Of a DNA stretch of 64,000 nucleotides, positions 16,856-25,405 are shown piece after piece. The position numbers and the translations under genes were made by a program. Within the stretch, counting starts at the first letter, position 1, and each line of letters opens with the position of its first letter. Under the pieces are notes generated by a model. It saw nothing but the letters and a program-made list of their open reading frames with translations. It was not told the DNA's origin and did no database searches. This DNA comes from Streptomyces sp. PH10-H1 (lineage in GTDB: Bacteria; Actinomycetota; Actinomycetes; Streptomycetales; Streptomycetaceae): positions 1 through 64,000 of the forward strand of contig NZ_JASISZ010000004.1 in the NCBI RefSeq assembly GCF_030063355.1. The letters run 5' to 3'.

Positions 16856-17788
16856 CTACTGTCCGATCGTGAGTACGGCGTTACCGGTGATCCGCCGGTC
16901 GCGGAGGTCGTTGAGGGTTGCGGCGGTGTCCTGCCAGCCGCACAGGCGCCCGATCTCGGGGTGCAGCCGGTCGTTGGCCACCAGCCGGACGAGGGCGGCC
17001 AGGTCGGGGGCGAACGCCTCGTCGAAGTGCTCGTAGTGGAAGTGCCGGACGGTGCCGGAGCGGGGGCCCTTGAAGAACTCGAAGAAGCTGAGTTCAGCGG
17101 GTTCGCGGGACGCCTGGCCGAACCAGATCAGCGTGCCGCGCGGCCGCAGGAGCGACAGCGCCCGCGCCGTGGACGCGCCGCCCACCGACTCCAGCACCGT
17201 GTGGAACGGCCCGCGGGCGTCGGCCAGGTCGTGGACGACGGTCGCTCCGAACTCGGCGAGCCGCTTGCCGCGTTCGGGCGTCGCGGTGACGGCGGTGACC
17301 TCGGCGCCCGCCCCGATGGCCAGTTCGGTGAGGTAGTGGCCGACGCCGCCGGACGCGCCGGTCAGCAGCAGCGGATGCCCGGACACACAGCCGGTGGTGC
17401 GCAGCAGCCGCAGCGCCGTCAGCCCGGCCAGCGGCAGGGCGGCGGCCCGGATCGAGGAGACCCCGTCCGGCAGGACGGCGAGCGCGTCGGTGCCCACGGC
17501 CGCGTATTCGGCCCAGCCGCCGCCCGGCGGATGGCCGACGACCCGCTGCCCGGCCCGCGGTCCCGAGCCGTCCGCGGCAGCCTGGACGACCAGGCCCGCG
17601 ATGTCCTTGCCGGGCCGCCAGTCGGGCCGCGGCCCGGGCTGTGGGCTGTACAGCCGGAAGACCTCGCCCCGGTTGACGGAGAACGCCTCGACCTTGACGA
17701 GCGCCTCGTCGGACGCGGGCCGGGGTTCCTCCGTGTCGCCCAGGACGACCATGTCGTCGGGACGCCCGGTGGGCAGCAGTGCCTTCAC
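16856..17788 (-). CDS. NADPH-dependent quinone reductase-like dehydrogenase
   Basis: The 310-residue member of the medium-chain dehydrogenase superfamily has no zinc ligands. It has an N-terminal GroES-like part (FSVNRGEVFRLYSPQPGPRP, then PGKDIAGLV) and a Rossmann part with LLTGASGGVGHYLTELA. These proteins reduce quinones or enones with NADPH. The GTG at 17788 follows GAGGAACTGAC. It precedes the MFS pump gene with no gap, suggesting detoxification by reduction and export. The LysR regulator lies divergently beyond a 400-bp region. Confidence 0.87.
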   Translation of the reverse strand: MKALLPTGRPDDMVVLGDTEEPRPASDEALVKVEAFSVNRGEVFRLYSPQPGPRPDWRPGKDIAGLVVQAAADGSGPRAGQRVVGHPPGGGWAEYAAVGTDALAVLPDGVSSIRAAALPLAGLTALRLLRTTGCVSGHPLLLTGASGGVGHYLTELAIGAGAEVTAVTATPERGKRLAEFGATVVHDLADARGPFHTVLESVGGASTARALSLLRPRGTLIWFGQASREPAELSFFEFFKGPRSGTVRHFHYEHFDEAFAPDLAALVRLVANDRLHPEIGRLCGWQDTAATLNDLRDRRITGNAVLTIGQ

Positions 17789-17884
17789 GTCAGTTCCTCG
17801 ATCCGGTCCGGTGCGGGTGTGCCGCGCTGGGATCAAGGAAAGCCGCAGGTCAGAGGGTGCGTCCAACAGCCTTTTGGAGGGGTC

Positions 17885-17901
17885 GACAACCGGTGGTTGT
17901 C
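17885..17901. promoter_or_regulatory. 17-bp palindromic operator candidate
   Basis: GACAACC (17885-17891) and GGTTGTC (17895-17901) are perfect inverted arms around GGT. It lies about 97 bases upstream of the quinone-reductase gene start, in the divergent region with the LysR gene. Such a symmetric site suits a LysR or MarR-type dimer. The link to the regulator at 18192 is inferred from position. Confidence 0.45.
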
Positions 17902-18040
17902 AGCGCACTACAGGGGGCCGGACAGCGGCCCGCTCGATGGTCCAGCTGGTGAGCAGAGCCAGCCGTTCGGCCGTCGCGGAGCCCGGGACCGCGGCGCAGG
18001 CGACCAGGATCTGGTCCGGATCGCCGGGCAGCTCGGGGGT

Positions 18041-18163
18041 ATGTACAAGGCGATCGGCACGCTGTCGGCCGATGAGATCGCCGACATCATCGGCTTTGTC
18101 GCCAGCCGGCCCGCGCACGTTAGTCTGCGCCAGGTGATCGTGCTGCCGACTCGGCAGGCATGA
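18041..18163 (+). pseudogene. C-terminal fragment of a short-chain dehydrogenase
   Basis: The 40 codons read MYKAIGTLSADEIADIIGFV and ASRPAHVSLRQVIVLPTRQA, matching the C-terminus of YdfG-like short-chain dehydrogenases, where PAHV and PTRQ are typical. The Rossmann fold and catalytic Tyr-Lys are absent, so the fragment cannot be active. Its stop lies about 28 bases before the LysR start. Confidence 0.6.
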
Positions 18164-18191
18164 CCCGGAGGTGAGCGGGGGAACGGCAGCG

Positions 18192-19136
18192 GTGGATCTC
18201 GATCTCGCACCGGTGCGGGCCTTCGTCGTCACGGCGCAGCGGTTGCACTTCGGCCGGGCCGCCGCCGAACTGTTCCTCAGCCAGCAGGCGCTGTCCAAGC
18301 GCATCGCCCGCCTCGAGGACGCGCTCGGCGTACGGCTCTTCGACCGCACCGGACACAGCGTCGGCCTCACCCCGGCGGGGCAGCGCTTCCTCGGGCCCGC
18401 CCAGGACGTCGTACGGGCCGGGGAGGCGGCGGTGGCGGCCGCCCGGCACAGCGAACGCCCGCTGCGGGTGAGCGTCTGGGGCCATATGTTCATCCCGCTG
18501 CGGACGATCCGGACGGTCGTCGAGCAGGAGCCCGGCCTGGACATCGAGCTGAGCCTGCGGCCCGGTTTCCTGGCGGCGCTGTCGGGACTGCGGGGCGAAG
18601 AGATCGACTTCGCCCTCGGCCGCACCCACGGCCTCGACGAACCGTGGCCGGCGACCCTCACCCGCCGGCTGGTGTGCCTGGACCCGGTCAAGGCCGTCCT
18701 GAGCGAGAAGAGCCCGCTCGCCGGAGCTTCCGCGCTGCGCCCGGACGACCTGCGGACGAGCCGGCTGTGGTTCCCGGCCGCGATGGAGAAGCTCGAATTC
18801 CTCCGGAGCTTCGTGGAACGCTTCGGCATACCGGGGGACTTCGGCGGGATCAACCTCGGCCTCGAACCCTTCCTCGACCACCTCCGCGGCCGTCCTGAGC
18901 ACTTCTCCCTGCTGCCCACCGATGTCGAGATCCCCCCGGGCACGGGCCTGGTGGAGCTCCCCGTGGTCGACCCCACGCCCCTCTACGCCTGGCATGTCGT
19001 CTGGCGCGCCGGTGAACGCCACCAGGCGCTCGGCCCCCTCCTCGACGCCTTCGCCCGCGCCGCGAGCACCCACGACTGGCTGGCCTACGACCCCGCCAGA
19101 CACTGGCTCCCGGACACCGACCGGGGCGTCCTCTGA
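18192..19136 (+). CDS. LysR-family transcriptional regulator
   Basis: The 314-residue protein has an N-terminal winged helix (about 1-60): LAPVRAFVVTAQRLHFGRAA, LFLSQQALSKRIARLEDALG, VRLFDRT. A periplasmic-binding-like effector domain follows. The GTG at 18192 has GGGGGA about nine bases upstream; a GTG at 18171 sits directly on a GGAG and is less likely. It is divergent from the quinone reductase and efflux pump operon, the usual LysR arrangement, so that operon is the probable target. Confidence 0.88.
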   Translation: MDLDLAPVRAFVVTAQRLHFGRAAAELFLSQQALSKRIARLEDALGVRLFDRTGHSVGLTPAGQRFLGPAQDVVRAGEAAVAAARHSERPLRVSVWGHMFIPLRTIRTVVEQEPGLDIELSLRPGFLAALSGLRGEEIDFALGRTHGLDEPWPATLTRRLVCLDPVKAVLSEKSPLAGASALRPDDLRTSRLWFPAAMEKLEFLRSFVERFGIPGDFGGINLGLEPFLDHLRGRPEHFSLLPTDVEIPPGTGLVELPVVDPTPLYAWHVVWRAGERHQALGPLLDAFARAASTHDWLAYDPARHWLPDTDRGVL

Positions 19137-19182
19137 CGGCGTCCGGTGGCCGGGGAGCCCGCTGACCGCTCATGCCTGATCG

Positions 19183-21531
19183 CTACGACGTGAGCAGCGC
19201 CACCGGGTGCGCCGCGAAGAGGTCCGCGACGGCCACGGTGCCGCGGTGGTGCACGCCGGTCAGCCGGTCGGCCCAGTCGCCCGGCGGCAGGGTGAGCTCG
19301 GTGCCGCGCCAGCCGCCCGCCTGCTCCAGCCCGTGCGGGAGACGGGTGACGGCGGTGAGCGACCGGCCGGTGCGGATGAAGGCGACGCAGTGCCCGGAGG
19401 CCGGGCCGGCCGCGTACAGGGGCTCGTACGTGGCGTCGGCTCCGAACCAGCCTGGGTGCTCGCGGCGCAGCCGCAGCGCCGTGGTGGTCACCAGCTCCTT
19501 CGGACCGTCCAGCCGGCCGGCGGGCCGATAGGGGCGGCGGTTGTCGGGATCGACGAGGAGCAGCTGGGGGTGCTCGTCGCCCTGGTAGACATCGGGCACG
19601 CCGGGCATGGTGAGGTGCAGCAGGGTGGCGCCGAGCCGGTTGACCAGCGACGGGCTCTCGATCGCGCGGGCGATGTCGGCGGTCGCGTAGTAGGTGGGGC
19701 CGGTGATCAGCTCACGGGTGAAGGTGTCGAGCCGCTTCTCGTAAGCCGGGTCCTGTTCCGTCCAGCTGGTGCGCAGGCCCGCCTCGCGCTCGGACTTGAG
19801 CATGGTGGCGGCGACCACGTCCTCGGCGCCGTAGCTGCAGTAGACCACCGCGTACTGCCAGGCCAGGTACTCGGTGTGTCGGTCGACGAGCGGAATGCCG
19901 GCGCGGGTGAAGTACGCGCGCAGGTGGTCCGATTCGCGGCGCAGCCAGGCGCGCCACAGGGCCGGCTGCTCCGAGACCGCGGCGAGCCGGGCCCGGACGT
20001 CTGCGCTGCGCTTGGTGTCGTGGGTGGACAGGGCGGTGCCGGTGGTGGGCCAGTCGCGCTGGAGGCGGGTGCAGAAGGCGTGGAACGCGTCCGGAGCGGT
20101 GGTGGGGTGGCCGGGGTCGCGGCCGACCTCGTTGAGCGGCAGCAGCGGGTACCAGCGGTAGAAGGCGGTGTCCTCGACGGACTTGGCGTGCAGCGCGGAG
20201 GCGACCTGGGCGAAGCGGACCGCGAAGCCGGCGTCCGCGCCCAGCGCGAGATCGCGGATCTCCTCCGCGCCCGGGACCGCCGCCTCACGGGCCGCGGTCC
20301 CCAGCATGGCGACGGCCTCGGCGGGCGCGCTCTCGCCGGGGACGACGTAGGGGCGGTAGACCGGCAGCCGGACCAGCAGTTCGCGGATGGCCTGGCGCAG
20401 CACGGCCGGATCGTGGCCGGGGAGCGCGCGGGCGGCGGTGCGCCCGAGCCGGCTCACCTCGGCGGCCAGGTCCTGCGTCACGATCTTGTACGAGGCGCGG
20501 CGGGCGGTCGGCGCCCACGCGCCGCCCCGGTCGGCGTCCTGGCCGGTGAAGTCGGCGTAGCAGGCGGTGATCCGCTCCACCCCGCCCGGATCGGTGAACA
20601 GCCCGTCGACGCGGTCCAGGGCGTCGTATCCGGTGGTGCCCGCGCAGGCCCAGCCGGCGGGCAGCTGCTCGTCGTGACCGAGGATCTTCTCCACGACGGT
20701 CCAGCGGCCGCCGGTCGCGGCGGCGAGCCGGCGCAGATATCCGGCGGGGTCGGCGAGGCCGTCGGGATGGTCGATGCGCAAGCCGTCCGCGACCCCGTCG
20801 CGCAGCAGCTCCAGGAGCTTGGCGTGGGTGGCGTCGAACACCTCCGGGTCCTCGACCCGGATCGCGATCAGGTCGGAAATGGTGAAGAAGCGCCGGTAGT
20901 TGAGGTCGGTGCGCGCTTCGCGCCAGTGGGCGAGCCGGTACCACTGGGCGTCGAGCAGTTCGCGCAGCGGGAGCGACTCGGTGCCGGGGCGCAGCGGGAA
21001 GGCGTGATCGTAGTAGCGCAGTACCGGTTCGCCGAGCGTCTTGTCGTCCTCGACGCGCAGCTCGCCGAGCACCTCACCGAGCGGGCCGCCCAGGACCGGC
21101 ATGAGGAGCTTCCCGTCCAGCGCCTGCCAGTCGATGTCGAACCAGCGGGCGTAGCGGGAGCCGGTCCCTTCGCGGAGCACGGACCACAGCGGTCGGCTGA
21201 GGTGTTCGGGGGCGGGTACCGCCATGTGGTTGGGCACGGTGTCGAGTACGAGGCCGAGTCCGTGCGCGCGAGCGGTGCGGGACAGGGCCCTCAGCCCCGC
21301 CTCGCCGCCGAGTTCCTCGCTGATCCGGGTGTGGTCGACCACGTCGTACCCGTGGGTGGAGCCGGGGGCGGCTTGGAGCACCGGGGACAGGTGCAGATGG
21401 GAGACACCGAGCGCGGCGAGGTGCGGCACCACACCCTCGGCGTCGGCGAAGGTGAAGTCCGGTTGCAGCTGCAGCCGGTAGGTGGCTGTCGGCACAAGGG
21501 CTGTCGGCACGGCGGCCGTCGGCGGGGTCAT
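19183..21531 (-). CDS. treY: Maltooligosyl trehalose synthase
   Basis: TreY converts the reducing end of glycogen-derived maltodextrins to a trehalose linkage by intramolecular transglycosylation. The 782-residue GH13 enzyme starts VPTATYRLQLQPDFTFADAE, then LGVSHLHLSPVLQAAPGSTH, VLDTVPNHMA, the nucleophile region DGLRIDHPDGLADP, the acid/base Glu in WTVVEKILGHDE and a third acidic site at ALSTHDTKRS. Length and order are normal for the family. It lies 51 bases after treX on the same strand. The ATG at 21531 is consistent with conserved sequence near residue 15. Confidence 0.95.
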   Translation of the reverse strand: MTPPTAAVPTALVPTATYRLQLQPDFTFADAEGVVPHLAALGVSHLHLSPVLQAAPGSTHGYDVVDHTRISEELGGEAGLRALSRTARAHGLGLVLDTVPNHMAVPAPEHLSRPLWSVLREGTGSRYARWFDIDWQALDGKLLMPVLGGPLGEVLGELRVEDDKTLGEPVLRYYDHAFPLRPGTESLPLRELLDAQWYRLAHWREARTDLNYRRFFTISDLIAIRVEDPEVFDATHAKLLELLRDGVADGLRIDHPDGLADPAGYLRRLAAATGGRWTVVEKILGHDEQLPAGWACAGTTGYDALDRVDGLFTDPGGVERITACYADFTGQDADRGGAWAPTARRASYKIVTQDLAAEVSRLGRTAARALPGHDPAVLRQAIRELLVRLPVYRPYVVPGESAPAEAVAMLGTAAREAAVPGAEEIRDLALGADAGFAVRFAQVASALHAKSVEDTAFYRWYPLLPLNEVGRDPGHPTTAPDAFHAFCTRLQRDWPTTGTALSTHDTKRSADVRARLAAVSEQPALWRAWLRRESDHLRAYFTRAGIPLVDRHTEYLAWQYAVVYCSYGAEDVVAATMLKSEREAGLRTSWTEQDPAYEKRLDTFTRELITGPTYYATADIARAIESPSLVNRLGATLLHLTMPGVPDVYQGDEHPQLLLVDPDNRRPYRPAGRLDGPKELVTTTALRLRREHPGWFGADATYEPLYAAGPASGHCVAFIRTGRSLTAVTRLPHGLEQAGGWRGTELTLPPGDWADRLTGVHHRGTVAVADLFAAHPVALLTS

Positions 21532-21582
21532 GCAGGAGTGCGTACCCCGCCGCGCGGTCCTACCATCACATCGGCCCGGTGA

Positions 21583-23703
21583 TTACGCCGGGCGTTGCAG
21601 CACCGTCAGGCTCCGGTCGGCGAGCCGGAGCCGGTCACCGGCCCTGACCTTCTGCCCGCTGCCCGGCTCCACCCCCTCGGGCCGGCCGGTGTCCACCACC
21701 AGCTGCCACTCCTTGCCGTGGTTGACCGGCACCACGAACTCCAGCTCCTCGGCCTGCGCGTTGAACATCAGCAGGAAGGAGTCGTCGGAGACGCGCTCGC
21801 CGCGCGCGCCCGGCTCGGAGATCGCGCTGCCGTTGAGGAAGACCACCAGCGACTTGGCGTTCGCGGCCTGCCAGTCCCGCTGGGCCATCTCCTCGCCCTC
21901 AGGGGTGAACCAGGCGATGTCGGAGAGCTCGTCATGGGTGCCTTCCACGGGCCGGCCGTGGAAGAAGCGCCGGCGGCGGAAGACCGGATGGTCGCGGCGC
22001 AGCCAGACCATGGTGCGGATGAACTCGTGCAGCTGCTGCGCCCCGGGCTCGTCCTCCTTCGGCCAGCGCACCCAGGCCAGCTCGTTGTCCTGGCAGTACG
22101 CGTTGTTGTTGCCGCGCTGGGTGCGGCCGAACTCGTCGCCGTGGGAGAGCATCGGCACGCCCTGGGAGAGCATCAGGGTGGCGATGAAGTTGCGCACCTG
22201 GCGGCCGCGCAGAGCCAGGATGTCCGGATCGTCGGTCGGGCCCTCCTCACCGCAGTTCCACGAGCGGTTGTGGCTCTCGCCGTCGCGGTTGTCCTCGCCG
22301 TTGGCCTCGTTGTGCTTGTCGTTGTACGAGACCAGGTCGTTGAGGGTGAAGCCGTCGTGGCAGGTCACAAAGTTGATGGAGGCCAGCGGGCGGCGGCCGT
22401 CGTCCTGGTAGAGGTCGGAGGAGCCGGTGAGCCGGGAGGCGAACTCCGCGAGGGTGGCGTTCTCACCGCGCCACAGATCCCGGACGGTGTCGCGGAACTT
22501 GCCGTTCCATTCGGCCCACAGCGGCGGGAAGTTGCCGACCTGGTAGCCGCCCTCGCCGACGTCCCACGGCTCGGCGATCAGCTTGACCTGGCTGACCACC
22601 GGGTCCTGCTGCACCAGGTCGAAGAAGGACGACAGCCGGTCCACCTCGTGGAACTGCCGGGCCAGCGTCGCCGCGAGGTCGAAGCGGAACCCGTCCACGT
22701 GCATCTCGGTGACCCAGTAGCGCAGCGAGTCCATAATCATTTGAAGGACGTGCGGGCTGCGCATCAGCAGCGAATTGCCGGTGCCGGTGGTGTCCGTGTA
22801 GTAGCGCTGGTCGTCGCCCAGCCGGTAGTACGAGGCGTTGTCGAGGCCGCGGAAGGACAGCGTCGGCCCCAGATGGCTGCCCTCGGCGGTGTGGTTGTAG
22901 ACCACGTCCAGGATCACCTCGATGCCGGCCGCGTGCAGCGCGCGCACCGCCGTCTTGAACTCCAGGACCTGCTGCCCCCGGTCGCCCAGCGAGGAGTACG
23001 TGTTGTGCGGGGCGAAGAAGCCGATCGTGTTGTAGCCCCAGTAGTTGTTGAGCCCCGCGTCCGCCAGCCGGTGGTCCAGCACGAACTGGTGCACCGGCAT
23101 CAGTTCCAGCGTGGTGACGCCCAGCTCCACCAGATGGCCGATGACCGCCGGGTGGGCGAGCGCCGCGTAGGTGCCGCGGATCTCCTCGGGCAGCTCGGGG
23201 TGGAGCATCGTCAGGCCCTTGACATGGGCCTCGTAGATCACCATGCGGTGGTAGTCGATCCGTGGCGGCCGGTCGTTGGACCAGTCGAAGTACGGGTTCA
23301 CCACCACCGAGGTCATGGTGTGCGGCGCCGAGTCCAGATCATTGCGGGACTCCGGCTGGCCGAAGCGGTAGCCGTACACCGCCTCGTCCCAGTCGATCGA
23401 CCCGCTCACCGCCTTCGCGTACGGGTCCATCAGCAGCTTCGACGAGTTGCAGCGGTGGCCGCGGTTCGGCTCGTACGGGCCGTGGACCCGGAAGCCGTAC
23501 CGCTGGCCCGGCATCACACCCGGCAGATACGCGTGCCGGACGAAGGCGTCGGCCTCCCGCAGCTCCACGGCCGTCTCGGAACCGTCGTCGTGCAGCAGGC
23601 ACAATTCGATCCGTTCGGCGACTTCGGAGAACAGTGCGAAGTTGGTGCCCGCGCCGTCGTACGTGGCGCCGAGGGGATATGCCGAACCCGGCCAGACTTG
23701 CAT
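21583..23703 (-). CDS. treX: Glycogen debranching enzyme
   Basis: TreX/GlgX hydrolyses alpha-1,6 branches of glycogen, feeding linear maltodextrin to TreY. The 706-residue GH13 enzyme begins VWPGSAYPLGATYDGAGTNF (a CBM48-like domain). The barrel shows DVVYNHTAEGSHLGP, the nucleophile in VDGFRFDLAATLAR, the acid/base Glu in VKLIAEPWDVGEGGYQVG and the third acidic residue in FVTCHDGFTLNDLV. The ATG at 23703 has GGAAGAG upstream and matches the family start; an in-frame extension to 23880 lacks homology. It is the first gene of a treX-treY unit, with treZ 4.9 kb downstream. Confidence 0.94.
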   Translation of the reverse strand: MQVWPGSAYPLGATYDGAGTNFALFSEVAERIELCLLHDDGSETAVELREADAFVRHAYLPGVMPGQRYGFRVHGPYEPNRGHRCNSSKLLMDPYAKAVSGSIDWDEAVYGYRFGQPESRNDLDSAPHTMTSVVVNPYFDWSNDRPPRIDYHRMVIYEAHVKGLTMLHPELPEEIRGTYAALAHPAVIGHLVELGVTTLELMPVHQFVLDHRLADAGLNNYWGYNTIGFFAPHNTYSSLGDRGQQVLEFKTAVRALHAAGIEVILDVVYNHTAEGSHLGPTLSFRGLDNASYYRLGDDQRYYTDTTGTGNSLLMRSPHVLQMIMDSLRYWVTEMHVDGFRFDLAATLARQFHEVDRLSSFFDLVQQDPVVSQVKLIAEPWDVGEGGYQVGNFPPLWAEWNGKFRDTVRDLWRGENATLAEFASRLTGSSDLYQDDGRRPLASINFVTCHDGFTLNDLVSYNDKHNEANGEDNRDGESHNRSWNCGEEGPTDDPDILALRGRQVRNFIATLMLSQGVPMLSHGDEFGRTQRGNNNAYCQDNELAWVRWPKEDEPGAQQLHEFIRTMVWLRRDHPVFRRRRFFHGRPVEGTHDELSDIAWFTPEGEEMAQRDWQAANAKSLVVFLNGSAISEPGARGERVSDDSFLLMFNAQAEELEFVVPVNHGKEWQLVVDTGRPEGVEPGSGQKVRAGDRLRLADRSLTVLQRPA

Positions 23704-23993
23704 GTGGTGACTCTTCCACTCCGGGACCGGATGACGGTAGGTCGCTCGCCCGGTCACATCGTTGTCAAGAGTGCATCCTCGCGTAGATGTGTGGGCAAAA
23801 GTGCCAATTGCGAAGATCTTCCCCCGGGAAAGGTGCGGTACGTCACCCCGGAAGTCACCCCGCGTCCCAACGTCCGGCAACCGTAAGGGTGATGACGCGG
23901 TGAGGTTGTAGTCAAGTAGGGTCGATAGGGCTGCGGTGCCACCCGGTGGGCAGTAGCCTTCCTTGATCGTGGACGGGGGAGGGAGGCGGTGGC

Positions 23994-25238
23994 GTGGTGA
24001 CGTCGGGAGGCCTGGTGCTCCCCAATGGCGGTGATCAGGGCGACCAGAGCGGCGCCACTGCCGATGGGACGCCTGGTGCGGTCACCCTCGCGCAGCCGCT
24101 GGAGATCGGAGCGGAACTGGACTGGGGCGCCGACGCCTGGGCCGAGGTGCGCACCCGCGCCAGCCGCGCCGGGCGGGCATACGTCTGGCTCAACCTCGTC
24201 GAGCAGCGTCTGCGCGCCGTCGTGAACGCCGTGCTGCGCCCGATCTACGAGCCCGTGCACGGCGAGGAGTGGGTGGTCGCCGCAGCGGGGCCGGCCGGCC
24301 ATGAGTGGGTGCAGCGCGCCGCCGCCGTCCGCGAGGTCAGCCGTCGCAAGGGCTTCCTGCTCGACCCCGCCGACGACAACATCCTCAGCTTCCTCACCCT
24401 CCCGCAGCTGCGGGAACTCGTCGTCCAGCACTGGCCCTGCTTCGAGCCCTACTTCGACGAGCGCCGCGACCTGGAACTCGCCCTCGACGAGCTCGAGGTC
24501 GCCCGGCACGTCGTCTCCCGCAACCGCGCGCTGTCCCGCACCGTCCTCGCCCAGGCCGAGCGGGCCGCCGCCCGGCTGCTGGACATACTCGGCTCAGGAT
24601 CCGGCTACGCCGCCGCCGACCGGCTCCCGGTCGACGTCGTCGAGGAGCTGGTCGCCGACCGGTACGCCGATGTCGTCGGCGTGTACTCCGACCGGGTCCG
24701 CCTCCAGCGCCAGCTGCCCGCCGAGGACCTCTTCGGGGCCGCGCACCGGCTGGACGCGATAGGCATCGGTCTGAACCTCCTCGTGCAGAACTACTCGGGC
24801 CGCCGGCTGATGCGCCTCGCGGAGTCCGGCTGCCGCATCCGGCTGCTCTTCCTCAACCCCGCCAGCAGCGCGGTCCGGCGGCGCGAACGCGAGCTGGGGC
24901 TCGGGCGCGGCGAGCTGAGCCGCTCCGTCGAGATGAACATCATGCACATGCGCCGGGTCCGGGCCCGGCTCCGCGACCCCGCCGCCTTCGAGATCCGGGT
25001 CTTCGACGAGACCCCGCGCTTCACCGCGTACCTCGTCGACGGCGACAGCGCCGACGGCCTCGCGGTCGTCCAGTCCTATCTGCGCAAGGCCCGCGGTATG
25101 GAGGTCCCGGTGATGGTGCTGCGCGGTCCCTCGCGCCGGGTCGTCAAGGACGACCGGCGCGGCGACCACAGCGGGCTCTTCGACGTCTACCGCGAGGAGT
25201 TCGAAGGCGTCTGGGCCGACTCCCGCCCGGTCTCCTGA
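23994..25238 (+). CDS. SAV2148-family HEPN-domain protein
   Basis: The 414-residue protein resembles a streptomycete family named after SAV2148. Residues about 40-200 form the HEPN-like helical region, with AGRAYVWLNLVEQRLRAVV and ARHVVSRNRALSRTVLAQAE. HEPN proteins often cleave RNA through an R-x4-6-H motif. Here an Arg-Asn pair is visible but no His at the usual distance; RPIYEPVH near residue 82 is another candidate. The C-terminal part (about 230-400) resembles a phospholipase-D-like fold without an HKD motif. The GTG start follows GGGGGAGGGAGG. It stands alone. Activity is unknown; nuclease or regulatory roles are inferences. Confidence 0.75.
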   Translation: MVTSGGLVLPNGGDQGDQSGATADGTPGAVTLAQPLEIGAELDWGADAWAEVRTRASRAGRAYVWLNLVEQRLRAVVNAVLRPIYEPVHGEEWVVAAAGPAGHEWVQRAAAVREVSRRKGFLLDPADDNILSFLTLPQLRELVVQHWPCFEPYFDERRDLELALDELEVARHVVSRNRALSRTVLAQAERAAARLLDILGSGSGYAAADRLPVDVVEELVADRYADVVGVYSDRVRLQRQLPAEDLFGAAHRLDAIGIGLNLLVQNYSGRRLMRLAESGCRIRLLFLNPASSAVRRRERELGLGRGELSRSVEMNIMHMRRVRARLRDPAAFEIRVFDETPRFTAYLVDGDSADGLAVVQSYLRKARGMEVPVMVLRGPSRRVVKDDRRGDHSGLFDVYREEFEGVWADSRPVS

Positions 25239-25273
25239 CGTTCCGCCCGGCACCCCCGCCCCACTGCTGACCG

Positions 25274-25318
25274 GCCCGCGTCCGGCCCGCGTCCGGTCCG
25301 CGTCCGGTCCGCGTCCGG
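25274..25318. repeat. 11-bp tandem repeat, four copies
   Basis: The unit CCGCGTCCGGT, with C or T at the end, repeats four times between the HEPN gene and the exonuclease gene. The region is otherwise a short GC-rich spacer. Slipped-strand expansion is likely; no site function is visible. Confidence 0.6.
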
Positions 25319-25405
25319 GTCCGTGCGCCCGGACCCGGGGGGCCCACTGTCAGTGGTGCACGAGAGGATGGCAGGGCACACGGGGGACCAGTGGGAGGTA
25401 GGCGC

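Noticed and set aside
17900-18040. Minus-strand codons ending LALLTSWTIERAAVRPP as a regulator C-terminus.
   Set aside because: No recognisable family and no start; may be a random frame in the LysR upstream region.
19207-21582. A 791-codon open frame on the plus strand opposite treY.
   Set aside because: It is a shadow of the high-GC treY gene; its sequence is Gly/Arg/Val-rich with no domain, and treY is clearly real.
21595-23886. A 763-codon open frame on the plus strand opposite treX.
   Set aside because: Same reason: composition of an antisense high-GC frame and no recognisable motif.
23704-23993. A TTGACA in the minus-strand upstream region of treX.
   Set aside because: The hexamer at 23763-23768 has no convincing -10 at 16-19 bases, so no promoter was annotated.
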